From Betaproteobacteria bacterium (GTDB taxonomy: Bacteria > Pseudomonadota > Gammaproteobacteria > Burkholderiales > Rhodocyclaceae), in assembly GCA_016194935.1 (NCBI GenBank), contig JACQAO010000087.1, forward strand, positions 1 through 43,238: a stretch of DNA of 43,238 nucleotides. The letters are read 5' to 3'. Below the pieces are notes generated by a model that searched no databases, was not told where the DNA came from, and saw only the letters and a list, made by a program, of their open reading frames with translations. Made by a program: the position numbers and the translations under genes. Positions 34,666 through 43,238 of the stretch are shown in pieces (the first letter of the stretch is position 1; every line of letters begins with the position of its first letter).

Positions 34666-35859
34666 ATGGACTCTATCAAGAACCCGTTTTCCCCCGGTGC
34701 CGGATCTCCGCCTCCCGAGTTGGTCGGACGAGACCCCATTCTTGAACAGGCGCGAGTTTTGTTGGGCAGGGTGAAACATAAAAAGTCAGAGAAAAGCATG
34801 CTGCTGACTGGTTTGCGCGGAGTGGGCAAGACAGTGCTGCTGAATGAGATGAAGCGCATGGCAGACAAAGATGGATATCACACCATTTTTATCGAAGCGC
34901 ACGAAGGCAAAGCATTCGGCCCACTGATTGCTCCGTATTTGCGCAGCCTGCTCTATGATCTGGACCGGATTGCCGGAACCGGGGACAAGGTCAAGCGCGG
35001 CCTGGCGGTGCTGCGCAGCTTTATCGGCGCCCTCAAGCTCACGGTGGGCGATGTCACCATCGGCTTGGATATCGATCCGGAAAAGGGATCGGCGGATAGC
35101 GGCGATTTGGAAATCGACCTGCCGAATCTTTTCGTTGCAATCGGCGAAGCCGCCGAGGATCGCAAGAGCGCAGTGGCCATCTTTATCGATGAAATTCAAT
35201 ACTTCAGTCACAAGGAGTTGGGCGCGCTGATCATGGCGATGCACAAGATGCAGCAGCGCCAATTGCCGGTGGTATTGCTGGGCGCTGGCCTGCCTGTCCT
35301 GCCGGGTATGGCCGGTGAATCGAAGTCGTATGCCGAGCGGTTGTTCAGCTTTCCGAATATTGGCGCGCTCTCGAAAGAAAATTCGGCGAAGGCATTGCAA
35401 GAGCCCGCACAAGAGGCCGGGGTTGATTTTAAGGCGGCTGCTTTGGATGAGATTTTTCGTCTCACCAAGGGGTATCCGTATTTTCTACAGGAGTGGGGCT
35501 ACGTCGCCTGGAATCTGGCAACAGCAAGCCCGATTACCTTGCAGGTTGTGCGGGATGCCAAGGAAATGGTTATTCCGCGTCTCGACGAGAATTTTTTCCG
35601 TGTCCGTTATGATCGACTGACACCCAGCGAAAAGAATTTCTTGCGCGCAATCGCGGAGCTTGGGCCGGGCGCGCATCGCACCGGGGATATCGCCGAAATG
35701 CTGAAAGTCAAGGTGACCAGTCTCGGCCCGGTCCGAGCCAAGCTGATCAACAAGGGGATGATCTTCAGCCCCGCGCATGGCGATCTGGATTTCACCGTTC
35801 CCCTCTTTGATGAGTTCATGATTCGCGCCATTCCCGAATTCGCTACTTTCAAACGCTAG
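34666..35859 (+). CDS. AAA+ ATPase with C-terminal winged helix (accessory)
   Basis: A 397-residue P-loop protein. Walker A is in LLTGLRGVGKTVLL and Walker B in AVAIFIDEIQYFSH, with a sensor-like LLGAGLP after it, and a C-terminal winged-helix region from about residue 320 (HRTGDIAEMLKVKVTSLGPVRAKLINKGMIF). This is the AAA_16/ORC-like ATPase type seen in stand-alone accessory genes. The N-terminus names a region before the P-loop with NPFSPGAGSPPPELVGRD. Its partner and function are unknown. Confidence 0.8.
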   Translation: MDSIKNPFSPGAGSPPPELVGRDPILEQARVLLGRVKHKKSEKSMLLTGLRGVGKTVLLNEMKRMADKDGYHTIFIEAHEGKAFGPLIAPYLRSLLYDLDRIAGTGDKVKRGLAVLRSFIGALKLTVGDVTIGLDIDPEKGSADSGDLEIDLPNLFVAIGEAAEDRKSAVAIFIDEIQYFSHKELGALIMAMHKMQQRQLPVVLLGAGLPVLPGMAGESKSYAERLFSFPNIGALSKENSAKALQEPAQEAGVDFKAAALDEIFRLTKGYPYFLQEWGYVAWNLATASPITLQVVRDAKEMVIPRLDENFFRVRYDRLTPSEKNFLRAIAELGPGAHRTGDIAEMLKVKVTSLGPVRAKLINKGMIFSPAHGDLDFTVPLFDEFMIRAIPEFATFKR

Positions 35860-35960
35860 CCATTCCCGTGGAATTCCATATCGCCGACACCTTCATAGAA
35901 TTTGTTCCCACTAACTCCTTGCGGCGATAGACCGGAGAGCCATTTTTTGAAAGCACTTTC

Positions 35961-38513
35961 ATGACCAACCTCACCCTGATGCTGCGCATGCTGCGGCGCG
36001 ACTGGCGCGCCGGGGAATTGACGGTGCTCGGTCTGGCGCTGGCGGTGGCGGTCGCCAGCCTGACCAGCGTGGGTTTCCTGACGGATCGGGTGAGTCAGGC
36101 CTTGATCCAGGAGTCGCATCAGTTGCTTGGTGGCGATTTGTTGTTGACCGCCGATCATCCCTGGAACGAAAAGATTCGGAACGAAGTCCGCCAGCGTGGC
36201 ATGACTTTGACTGACAGCGTGAGTTTTCCCAGTATGGTCGAAGCTGCCGGTGGCGTTCACGCCCCAGAGGGTGTGCAGTTGGCCGAAGTCAAGGCCGTGG
36301 CGCCGGGTTATCCGCTGCGCGGCGCATTACGCACCGCGCCAGCCTTGCATGCCAGCGATGCCGAGCGGCACGGTATTCCGCAGCGCGGCACCGTCTGGCT
36401 GGATGAGCGACTGACAACCGCGCTGAACGTCAAACCGGGCGATGTAGTAAAGCTGGGAAACGACCGACTGACTGTAGCCGCAGTGCTGACGCTGGAACCG
36501 GATCGCGGCCTCAACGCGTTTGCACTGGCCCCGCGCTTGCTGATGTCGTTCGACGACCTGGCTGCAACGGCCTTGATCCAGCCCGGCAGTCGCGTCACCT
36601 ATCGCCTGTATCTGGCGGGAACAGCGGCGCAGATCGCAGATTTCAGCGGCTGGGTCAAGCCGCAGCTCGAGCGTGGCGAACGTCTTGAAGACCTGAGCAA
36701 TGCCAGGCCGGAAATTCGCAGCATGCTGGAACGCGCTCAGCGCTTCCTGCGCCTGGCGGCGCTGCTGGCGGTGGTGTTGGCCGCCGTGGCGGTGGGCTTT
36801 GCCGCCGACCGCTACATGCGCCGTCATCTCGATGGGTGTGCCGTGATGCGCTGTCTGGGCGCACGCGAGGCGCAAGTGCTGTCGATACACGGCGGTGAGT
36901 TTTTACTGTTTGGCCTGATCGCCACCTTGCTCGGCTGTGTCATCGGCTATGCCGTGCAGTGGGGTCTGCAAGGGCTGCTCGCCGGGTTGCTGCTGGCGGA
37001 TTTACCTGCACCCTCCTGGCTGCCCTGGGCGCACGGCTTGCTGGTTGGCGTGGTGCTGGTGGGCGGTTTCGCCGCGCCGCCCTTGCTGCGGTTGCGTGCA
37101 GTGCCGACGGTGCGCGTGTTGCGCCGCGAATGGGCCAGCGTGGAACCCTTGTCCCTGTCGGCCTATGGTTTCGGCGGCGTCGCGCTGGCCGGATTGATGT
37201 TGTGGGTCGCTGGCGAATTGCGGCTGGGCGGGGTGGTGATCATTGGTTTTGCCGCCGCGCTGGCGCTTTATGCATTGCTGGCGTGGCTGCTGCTGGCGAT
37301 GATAACGCGCATGGATATCGGCGCCATCTCGTCCCGTCTGCCGGGCCTACCGGGCCTACCGGGTTTACGCTTGGGCCTCGCCAATCTGCGCCGCCATTCG
37401 CGCGCCAGCGTGCTGCAAACAGTGGCTTTGGCTCTTGGTCTGACGGCCCTGCTGCTGCTCACCGTGGCGCGTCAGGATCTCCTGGAAAGCTGGCGCAGCA
37501 AGGTGCCGCCGGATGCACCGAATCGCTTCATCATCAACATCCAGCCCGAGCAACGCGCACCGCTACTGGCTTTTTTTGCACAGCAAGGATTGCCTGCGCC
37601 ACAACTTGAACCGATGGTGCGCGGGCGGCTGGTGGCGGTGAATGGCAAACCCATCACTGCCGCCAGTTATACCGACGACCGCGCCCAGCGGCTGGTCGAC
37701 CGCGAGTTCAATCTTTCCTGGGCAGCGGCGTTGCCGCAAGGCAATCGTATTACCGCCGGGCGTTGGCATGGCGCCGCGTTTGACAAAACAGCCGGAAAAA
37801 CAGAGACGGAATTTTCTATCGAGCAAGGTTTGGCGGAGACTCTGCATCTGGCTCTGGGCGACCGGCTGACTTACGAAATCGCCGGACAGCGCCTGGAGGG
37901 AAGCGTCACTTCATTGCGCAAACTGGATTGGGATTCGATGCGTGTGAATTTCTTTGTCATGACTCCGCCAGGTGTTCTGGAGCGCTTCCCCGGCAGCGAC
38001 ATCACCAGCTTCTATTTGCCGGAGCAACGCGCCACTTTCATCAATGCGCTGGTGCGGGAATTCCCCAACCTCACCGTGATCGATGTCGGCGTGCTGCTGC
38101 GCCAGTTGCAGAGCACACTCGACCAGGTGGCGCGCGCCGTGCAGGTCGTGTTCGGCTTCGCCATGCTGGCCGGGTTGATGGTGCTGTTTGCCGCCTTGCA
38201 ATCGAGTTATGACGAACGCCGCTATGAACTGGCGCTGCTGCGCGCCTTGGGTGCTCGCAGCCGTCAACTGCATGGTGCATTGCTGGCTGAGTTCGCGCTG
38301 CTCGGCGCCATCGCCGGGGTGCTTGCCGGCATCGGCGCAGCCGGCATCAGTTGGGCGCTGGCGCGCTACGCCTTCAATCTCGCTTACCAGCCAGACGGCC
38401 TGTTGCTGCCGCTGGGCTTGGGCATCGGCGCGCTCGGCGTAGCGTTGACCGGCTGGCTCGGCACCGCCGCGACGTTACGGCGACCGGCGCTGGAGAGTTT
38501 GCGCGGGGATTAA
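35961..38513 (+). CDS. FtsX-family ABC transporter permease (YbbP type)
   Basis: An 850-residue integral membrane protein with a first membrane helix after TNLTLMLRMLRRDWRAGEL, a periplasmic MacB_PCD-like domain, and two FtsX-domain groups of helices (about 245-450 and 720-835). It fits the YbbP/LolE-like family with ten or so helices. The ABC ATPase normally encoded just upstream (YbbA type) is absent here; the accessory segment occupies that place. Its 3' end overlaps the convergent dsbG by 4 bp. Confidence 0.85.
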   Translation: MTNLTLMLRMLRRDWRAGELTVLGLALAVAVASLTSVGFLTDRVSQALIQESHQLLGGDLLLTADHPWNEKIRNEVRQRGMTLTDSVSFPSMVEAAGGVHAPEGVQLAEVKAVAPGYPLRGALRTAPALHASDAERHGIPQRGTVWLDERLTTALNVKPGDVVKLGNDRLTVAAVLTLEPDRGLNAFALAPRLLMSFDDLAATALIQPGSRVTYRLYLAGTAAQIADFSGWVKPQLERGERLEDLSNARPEIRSMLERAQRFLRLAALLAVVLAAVAVGFAADRYMRRHLDGCAVMRCLGAREAQVLSIHGGEFLLFGLIATLLGCVIGYAVQWGLQGLLAGLLLADLPAPSWLPWAHGLLVGVVLVGGFAAPPLLRLRAVPTVRVLRREWASVEPLSLSAYGFGGVALAGLMLWVAGELRLGGVVIIGFAAALALYALLAWLLLAMITRMDIGAISSRLPGLPGLPGLRLGLANLRRHSRASVLQTVALALGLTALLLLTVARQDLLESWRSKVPPDAPNRFIINIQPEQRAPLLAFFAQQGLPAPQLEPMVRGRLVAVNGKPITAASYTDDRAQRLVDREFNLSWAAALPQGNRITAGRWHGAAFDKTAGKTETEFSIEQGLAETLHLALGDRLTYEIAGQRLEGSVTSLRKLDWDSMRVNFFVMTPPGVLERFPGSDITSFYLPEQRATFINALVREFPNLTVIDVGVLLRQLQSTLDQVARAVQVVFGFAMLAGLMVLFAALQSSYDERRYELALLRALGARSRQLHGALLAEFALLGAIAGVLAGIGAAGISWALARYAFNLAYQPDGLLLPLGLGIGALGVALTGWLGTAATLRRPALESLRGD

Positions 38514-39271
38514 CGCGGTCCCAGAACCTCGACCAGTTTTTCCGCCTGTGGCGCACCCTGGAGCATTTTCAGCTTGCCACTGGCATCCTTGTAGAAAATC
38601 GTCGGCGTGGCGGAGGAACCCAACTGTTGCATGAGTTTTTGATTGGCTTCCAGATGCGCGTGAATCTCCGGAGGAATGACGCTTAATGGCTTGACGCCGC
38701 CACTGGCGCGTTGCAGTTCGTGTTGTGTCAACGCAGCCTGCGGATCCTTGGCGGCCAGCAGGGCGGCGGCTTTGCCGGGACTGGTGGGGCCGAGGATGCC
38801 GACCATGACGTGACGCAATTGCACTTTGCCAGCCTTGACCCAGGGCCGGGCATCGTTCCAGAATTTGTTGCAGTAGGGGCAGTTGGGATCGGTAAAGGTG
38901 TACACCACGCGCGGTGCGTTATTGTTGCCGTCGCCAATCCAGGTGCTGGATTCAAGTTGTTTCCAGGTTTTGTCGGCGAGGGGTTTGCTGACCAGGCGGG
39001 CCAGCGGCTCGTCGCTGAGGTTGACGCCTTTGCTGTCGAACATCGGGCCGGCGATGACGTATTTGCCGTCGACAGTCAGGTAGAGCGACAAAGGTTGATG
39101 GTTCGCCACCGCAGCATAGCCCGTCATCTGGCCGGGCGCCTCGAAGTCGTGGATGATCTCGACGCCCTGGGCTTCGAGCGCCTTAATGGGCGCCGGCCAG
39201 CCTTCCGCCTGTGCAACGGAACTAACGCCGAACAGGGCAACGATCAGCGGCACGACAGCTTTATTCAACAT
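38510..39271 (-). CDS. dsbG: thiol:disulfide interchange protein DsbG
   Basis: DsbG is a periplasmic thioredoxin-fold protein that keeps single cysteines reduced. The 253-residue protein has a signal peptide (ends VAQA), an N-terminal dimerisation domain, the active site CPYC at 131-134 and the cis-Pro loop SATPTIFYKD. It precedes its neighbour in the order TlpA-like then dsbG on the minus strand, with a 7-bp gap. Confidence 0.92.
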   Translation of the reverse strand: MLNKAVVPLIVALFGVSSVAQAEGWPAPIKALEAQGVEIIHDFEAPGQMTGYAAVANHQPLSLYLTVDGKYVIAGPMFDSKGVNLSDEPLARLVSKPLADKTWKQLESSTWIGDGNNNAPRVVYTFTDPNCPYCNKFWNDARPWVKAGKVQLRHVMVGILGPTSPGKAAALLAAKDPQAALTQHELQRASGGVKPLSVIPPEIHAHLEANQKLMQQLGSSATPTIFYKDASGKLKMLQGAPQAEKLVEVLGPR

Positions 39272-39278
39272 GAATGAT

Positions 39279-40115
39279 TCACTCCTTGGTGGTTGGATGG
39301 TTGTTTGTTTGCAGCGAGGTCAATTTTTCCGCCAGGGTGGCGGTCGACAGCGGCCCCATATGCGAATCGACGAGCCGTCCGCCGGCGTCGTAGAACAGCG
39401 TGGTCGGCAGCGCCATGGCGCCGAGTTCATGACCCAGGCGAGTGCCGGGGTCGAGCAGAACATTGGCCAGATCGAATTGCGCGGCGCTGAGATAGCTTGC
39501 GGCGTTGGCCGTGCTTTCTCCCTGATTTACAAAAACGAAACGTATTCCCGCTTCCCGATGTTGCGCGGCGGCGAGTACCGGCATTTCGCGCCGGCAGGGC
39601 GGACACCAACTGGCCCACAAGTTGACGACCATGGGCTTGCCCTCCGCCAATGCCGGCAGCATGACCGGCGCGCCGCTCAGCGTAGTCAACGCCACGGCGG
39701 GTATCACCGTGTGTGACGTACTCACCAGCAGGCGCAGCACGGCCAATCCGCCAGCCCAAACCAGCGCGCCCGCTGTCAGTCCAAGCAGTAACGGTTTGCG
39801 CAAATCCGCACGCCGCCAGCCCTGCCAGGCGGCGACCAGCAGAGCTGCCGCCAGGCCCGCCCACGGCGAGAATCCGCCGTCACGAATATCCAGCATGCTC
39901 CACGGCGCACTGCGGTAACTGTCGAACCACTGGATCACAAACACCATGCGCGCGGCCACCAGCGCGGCCAGCAGCATGTCGATCATGGCGCTGATGATGC
40001 TGATTTTTTCACGCCGTCCGATCAGGCCGCCAAGCCCGGCGGCTATCAGCAGACCCGCGAGAGGCGCCAGCAGGTTGGCGGGCAGGGCCATATGTCCGAG
40101 CGTTATCGTCGGCAT
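39279..40115 (-). CDS. membrane-anchored TlpA-like thioredoxin with extra membrane domain
   Basis: The C-terminal ~140 residues are a TlpA/ResE-like thioredoxin domain with CPPC at 171-174 in LWASWCPPCRREMP and the cis-Pro ALPTTLFYDAGG. The N-terminal ~130 residues hold four to five membrane helices with an LGT-like look, unusual for TlpA proteins, which have one anchor. It probably reduces DsbG or other periplasmic thiols. A GTG start at 40157 would add 14 residues; I prefer the ATG at 40115. Confidence 0.85.
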   Translation of the reverse strand: MPTITLGHMALPANLLAPLAGLLIAAGLGGLIGRREKISIISAMIDMLLAALVAARMVFVIQWFDSYRSAPWSMLDIRDGGFSPWAGLAAALLVAAWQGWRRADLRKPLLLGLTAGALVWAGGLAVLRLLVSTSHTVIPAVALTTLSGAPVMLPALAEGKPMVVNLWASWCPPCRREMPVLAAAQHREAGIRFVFVNQGESTANAASYLSAAQFDLANVLLDPGTRLGHELGAMALPTTLFYDAGGRLVDSHMGPLSTATLAEKLTSLQTNNHPTTKE

Positions 40116-40253
40116 CAAGGCGTTACAGGCGGGTAGCCGGATTCCATGTTTTATCACTGGTTGATTGCACAGCGCAGTGTGACATGAGCGTTCAGAATTA
40201 GTTCCTGCTAATGTTACGTAGCCAAACAGCCGGCAGAAAACTGGCTGCCGTAA

Positions 40254-42218
40254 CTAGCGTGATAGATCGGAAATATCCAGGCGCCGCTTGGCGAGCAGTT
40301 GCTCTTCCAGTTGCGCCGGCGGTACCGGCTTGCCGAAGTAGTAGCCTTGTATCTCGTCGCAGTTGAGGGTGATCAGCCGGTTGAGTTGTTCGACGGTTTC
40401 CACACCCTCGGCAATCACCGTGAGGCCCAACTGGTGGCCCAGCTCGACGACCACTGCGACAATCGCGCCGTCGTGCATGCTCTCGGCCATCTGGCGCACG
40501 AAGGACTGGTCGATTTTGAGCTTGTCGATGCGGAAACGCTTGAGATAGGACAGGCTCGAATAGCCGGTGCCGAAATCGTCAATGGACAAATGCACGCCCA
40601 ATTGCTTCAGCGCGTTCAAGGTGGAGATGGCGTGTTCCACATCCTGCACCGCCGCCCCTTCGGTAATCTCCAGTTCGAGTTGACTTGCGGGCATGCCGGT
40701 TTCATCGAGTACTGCGGCCACCGTGGCGACGAAGTCATCCTGCTGAAATTGCCGCGGCGAAATATTCACTGCCACCAGCAACGGCTGCAAGCCGGCGTCC
40801 TGCCAGATTTTGGCTTGCAGGCAGGCTTGCCGCAACACCCATATGCCGATGGGAATGATCAGGCCGGAGGCCTCGGCATGCGGAATGAATACTGCGGGAG
40901 AAACCGGCTGCCCATTGCGCCGCCAGCGCAGCAGCGCTTCGACGCCGATAATCACGCCGGATTCCAGCGACACCTGGGGTTGGTAATGAAGCTCCAGCTC
41001 GTTTTTTTCAATGGCCCGGCGCAGATCATTCTCCAGCGCGAGACGCTCCAGCGCCAGTACGCTCATGGCTTGCTCATAGACGCGGAAACGGTTGCGGTTC
41101 TGCTCGCGGCTGGCTTGTAAAGCCGCGCCGGCATTGCGCACCAGGGTAATGCCGTCGCTGCTGTCACGCGGGTAAAGGGCCGCGCCGCAGTTCAGGGTGA
41201 TATACATCTCGCGGTTTTCGACGACAAACGGCGTTTCCATCGCGCTGTGTACGGTGCGTCCGACCTTGGCGAACTCTTCGTTCTCGCTGGTATGCGGCAG
41301 AACCACGCCGAACTCGACACCTTCAAGACGGAATACCCGGCAGCCGGCAACATCAGTCCTGGGCAGGACGCTCTGGAGGCGCTGGGCGACAGCGCGCAGT
41401 AATTCATCACCGGCGCCGAGCCCGAGACCGCCTAGAACGCGCTTGAACTGGTCGATGCCGAACAGCAACAGACCGAGGGGAGCGCTGCCATGCCGGGCCA
41501 TCATTTCCTCGAACATGAGCCGGTTGGGCAGGCCGGTGACCGGGTCGTGGCGTGCCTGTTCCACAAGTTGCAGCTCAGCCTTGCGCCGCGCATTCAGGGC
41601 AATGCCGACGAACAACGCGCCGAGGAAGATGGCAACGCTGTAGCCGACCACCACCTGGATGATCTGGCTCACGCCGCTGTCGGCATCTTTGCCGGACATG
41701 AACACTTCACCCTGAACAGCATCCACCAACTGATCGAGGATGATGTCGATGCGCCGGCTTTCCACGCTGAGCTTGCCCAGTGCGGTGCGTGCGCCATCCC
41801 AGTCTACGACGGGTGCGCCGAGGATGCGGTCAAGCTCGGCGGCGATCTCCAGGATGCCGCCGTAGCACGACTCGAATTCTATCAGTGCATGATTGCCGGC
41901 AAAGCGCGGCGTGATGACATCCCAGGCCTGGCTGATGTGGGCCTTGCTTTCCTTGGCGCGTTGCAGATAGGCCGCCCGGTCCCGGGTGGCGTAGTACTGG
42001 TAAAGCATGGGTTCGATACGGACGACGCTCAGCTTGAGATCGGAAATTTCCTTGAGCAGGGGCAGTTTTTCACGGCTCAAGGGCGCCGTGGTGTCCATCA
42101 CATCCTGGCCCAGGGTATAGATGCGCCATGAAAGCCCCAGGCCCAGGCCGAACACCACCAGATACGCCAGCAGATATAAGCGCGGAGCCGACTTCAGCCG
42201 TTTGATCAAGGCGTTCAT
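40254..42218 (-). CDS. membrane c-di-GMP phosphodiesterase, degenerate GGDEF plus EAL
   Basis: The 654-residue protein has two membrane helices (about 13-32 and 186-208) around a 150-residue periplasmic sensor domain, then a GGDEF domain (222-380) and an EAL domain (400-640). The GGDEF signature is EGVEF (299-303), so cyclase activity is not expected. The EAL domain keeps all the metal and catalytic residues: EAL 427-429, Asn485, Glu520, Asp547-Asp548, Lys568, Glu604. It should degrade c-di-GMP in response to a periplasmic signal. Confidence 0.92.
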   Translation of the reverse strand: MNALIKRLKSAPRLYLLAYLVVFGLGLGLSWRIYTLGQDVMDTTAPLSREKLPLLKEISDLKLSVVRIEPMLYQYYATRDRAAYLQRAKESKAHISQAWDVITPRFAGNHALIEFESCYGGILEIAAELDRILGAPVVDWDGARTALGKLSVESRRIDIILDQLVDAVQGEVFMSGKDADSGVSQIIQVVVGYSVAIFLGALFVGIALNARRKAELQLVEQARHDPVTGLPNRLMFEEMMARHGSAPLGLLLFGIDQFKRVLGGLGLGAGDELLRAVAQRLQSVLPRTDVAGCRVFRLEGVEFGVVLPHTSENEEFAKVGRTVHSAMETPFVVENREMYITLNCGAALYPRDSSDGITLVRNAGAALQASREQNRNRFRVYEQAMSVLALERLALENDLRRAIEKNELELHYQPQVSLESGVIIGVEALLRWRRNGQPVSPAVFIPHAEASGLIIPIGIWVLRQACLQAKIWQDAGLQPLLVAVNISPRQFQQDDFVATVAAVLDETGMPASQLELEITEGAAVQDVEHAISTLNALKQLGVHLSIDDFGTGYSSLSYLKRFRIDKLKIDQSFVRQMAESMHDGAIVAVVVELGHQLGLTVIAEGVETVEQLNRLITLNCDEIQGYYFGKPVPPAQLEEQLLAKRRLDISDLSR

Positions 42219-42234
42219 GCGGCAATTTTAGTGT

Positions 42235-42717
42235 TCAAGGGGTTTTATGGTTATCACGGTTCAGCCATCGCAACAGCCAGTAATCCACCGAAAGCCGCCC
42301 CGGCCCATGCAACAGGGCGACCAGCAGCAGCACACCCCAGAGCAAGTGATCAGCACGCCCCAGGTCGGACAGGTCGGGGTAGGAGAGTACGGCGACCAGA
42401 TTCACCACGAACAACCCGGCGGCGCCAAAGCGCCCAGCCAAACCTAGCACCAGCAGTACCGACAACCCCAGTTCGCCGCTAGCGGCCAGGTATGCCGCCA
42501 GATGGGGAGGCAACACCGGTACATGGTATTCGTATTCGAACAGCGCCAGCGTCGAACCCCAATCAGAGATTTTCACCAGACCGGAACTCCAGAAGACATT
42601 CGCCACATACAGCCGGATGCCGAGATCGAACAGCGGCGTCAGCCAGTGTTCAAGGCCGGCGTTGAGAGTGCTGAAACGACGAATCAGATTGCTTATTGCC
42701 TGGGGCATGGTTTTCAT
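42235..42717 (-). CDS. DoxX family membrane protein
   Basis: A 160-residue protein with four predicted membrane helices and the DoxX pattern RLYVANVFWSSGLVKISDWG near the N-terminus. DoxX proteins commonly stand with HvfC/HvfB-type genes in metal-responsive peptide clusters. It lies 9 bp after the HvfC-like gene and so likely belongs to that operon. Confidence 0.88.
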   Translation of the reverse strand: MKTMPQAISNLIRRFSTLNAGLEHWLTPLFDLGIRLYVANVFWSSGLVKISDWGSTLALFEYEYHVPVLPPHLAAYLAASGELGLSVLLVLGLAGRFGAAGLFVVNLVAVLSYPDLSDLGRADHLLWGVLLLVALLHGPGRLSVDYWLLRWLNRDNHKTP

Positions 42718-42726
42718 CCGATGAAT

Positions 42727-43238
42727 TTATGGGAGTGCAGCGCGCAGCAGCAAGCCGGTGCTGATCCAGTGTTGCAGTGTTGCGCCAAAATTGAATTGTT
42801 CATCCTGTTCCAGCGCCTGCTCAGCGGCAAGAGAGAGCGGCGTATCGTTGTTCAGTGCGTCGAAAAAAGCGGCTTCGGCAGTGTTCAGGGCCAGCACGTT
42901 GACGCCGCCTGGTTTCGGCCAAACCAGGAGATGGCTGTTTTGCGAAAAATCCACCTGCATGTCGCCAGTATAACCCGGCTGGTTCACCGTCCATATTTCA
43001 TCGAGCGGCCAAGGGGAATCCAGGCGCACGCAGCATGGGTCGGGCGCAAACAATAAATCACCGTAGCGTTCGGGCGGCGTGCTGGCAAGAACCGCAAGAT
43101 TCGCGGGCCCGGCGGTAGCGGAATTCAGCACCACCTGCACCTGCCATTCCAGCCTGGCTACATCCGCCAGATAGGGTAATTCCTGCGCATGCGGATAGCC
43201 GGCCAAGAAGCCGGGGAAATCCGCGCCATAGTCATTCA
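42727..43238 (-). CDS. HvfC-like (DUF2063) protein, partial
   Basis: The gene runs off the right edge of the window, so the N-terminus is missing. The visible frame contains NDYGADFPGFLAGYPHAQ then YLADVARLEW, the conserved end of the DUF2063 domain, followed by the C-terminal domain. In HvfA/B/C or bufferin clusters this protein partners an HvfB (DUF692) enzyme that modifies a small metal-related peptide. Those genes should lie just beyond the window. Confidence 0.85.
   Translation of the reverse strand, partial: NDYGADFPGFLAGYPHAQELPYLADVARLEWQVQVVLNSATAGPANLAVLASTPPERYGDLLFAPDPCCVRLDSPWPLDEIWTVNQPGYTGDMQVDFSQNSHLLVWPKPGGVNVLALNTAEAAFFDALNNDTPLSLAAEQALEQDEQFNFGATLQHWISTGLLLRAALP

Noticed and set aside
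40228-40250. Hairpin CGGCAG/CTGCCG as a terminator for the EAL gene
   Set aside because: Stem is short and not followed by a T-run on the minus strand; too weak to call.

Overview
The window looks like the chromosome of a betaproteobacterium, probably in the Nitrosomonadales (Gallionellaceae or Sulfuricellaceae type). That placement is an inference from gene content and high-GC coding style: a type II secretion operon, tsaB-rimI-udg, lemA-TPM genes, a Fur-controlled FTR1 iron operon, lplT, alr-radA, an YbbP-type permease, dsbG and a DoxX/HvfC pair. No rRNA, tRNA or CRISPR array was seen.

Layout. (1) 1-807 holds the debris of an integron: one attC site, one cassette, an attI-like junction and the 5' stub of an integron integrase gene broken by a frameshift. 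It abuts the 3' end of gspH. (2) 796-7265, minus strand, is a type II secretion operon gspC-D-E-F-G-H. The genes usually found after gspH are absent where the integron debris begins. (3) 7585-18936 is housekeeping: a small exported protein, tsaB-rimI-udg, lemA with two TPM-domain genes, a cupredoxin/FTR1/outer-membrane operon behind a near-perfect Fur box, lplT, a divergent LysR regulator, alr and radA. (4) 19027-19308 is the C-terminal remnant of a UMF1-type transporter. It marks the left edge of an accessory region.

(5) 19935-31746 is a five-gene anti-phage locus of the DISARM type: an adenine-N6 methyltransferase, a 935-residue DrmE-like protein, the DrmA helicase, the DUF1998 protein DrmB and the phospholipase-D-like DrmC. 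The genes overlap or nearly touch, so they are probably one operon. The gene set mixes the two described DISARM classes: a class 1 type adenine methylase with a class 2 type DrmE-like protein and no SNF2 DrmD. (6) 31847-35859 is a patchwork next to it: an HTH-nucleotidyltransferase/HEPN pair with its own candidate operator, an 86-bp repeat in two copies enclosing an ATPase fragment and a HigBA-type toxin-antitoxin pair, and an AAA+ ATPase behind three helically phased 10-bp repeats. (7) A displaced copy of the first ~77 bases of the YbbP-type permease gene (33036) lies about 2.9 kb upstream of the intact gene (35961), so the segment between them is probably an insertion or rearrangement at the permease 5' end.

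(8) 35961-43238 returns to chromosomal genes: the permease, dsbG with a membrane-anchored TlpA-like protein, a membrane EAL phosphodiesterase with a degenerate GGDEF domain, and a DoxX/HvfC pair that runs off the right end. The most notable system is the hybrid DISARM locus with its attached HEPN/MNT and HigBA modules; the second is the integron remnant at the left end.
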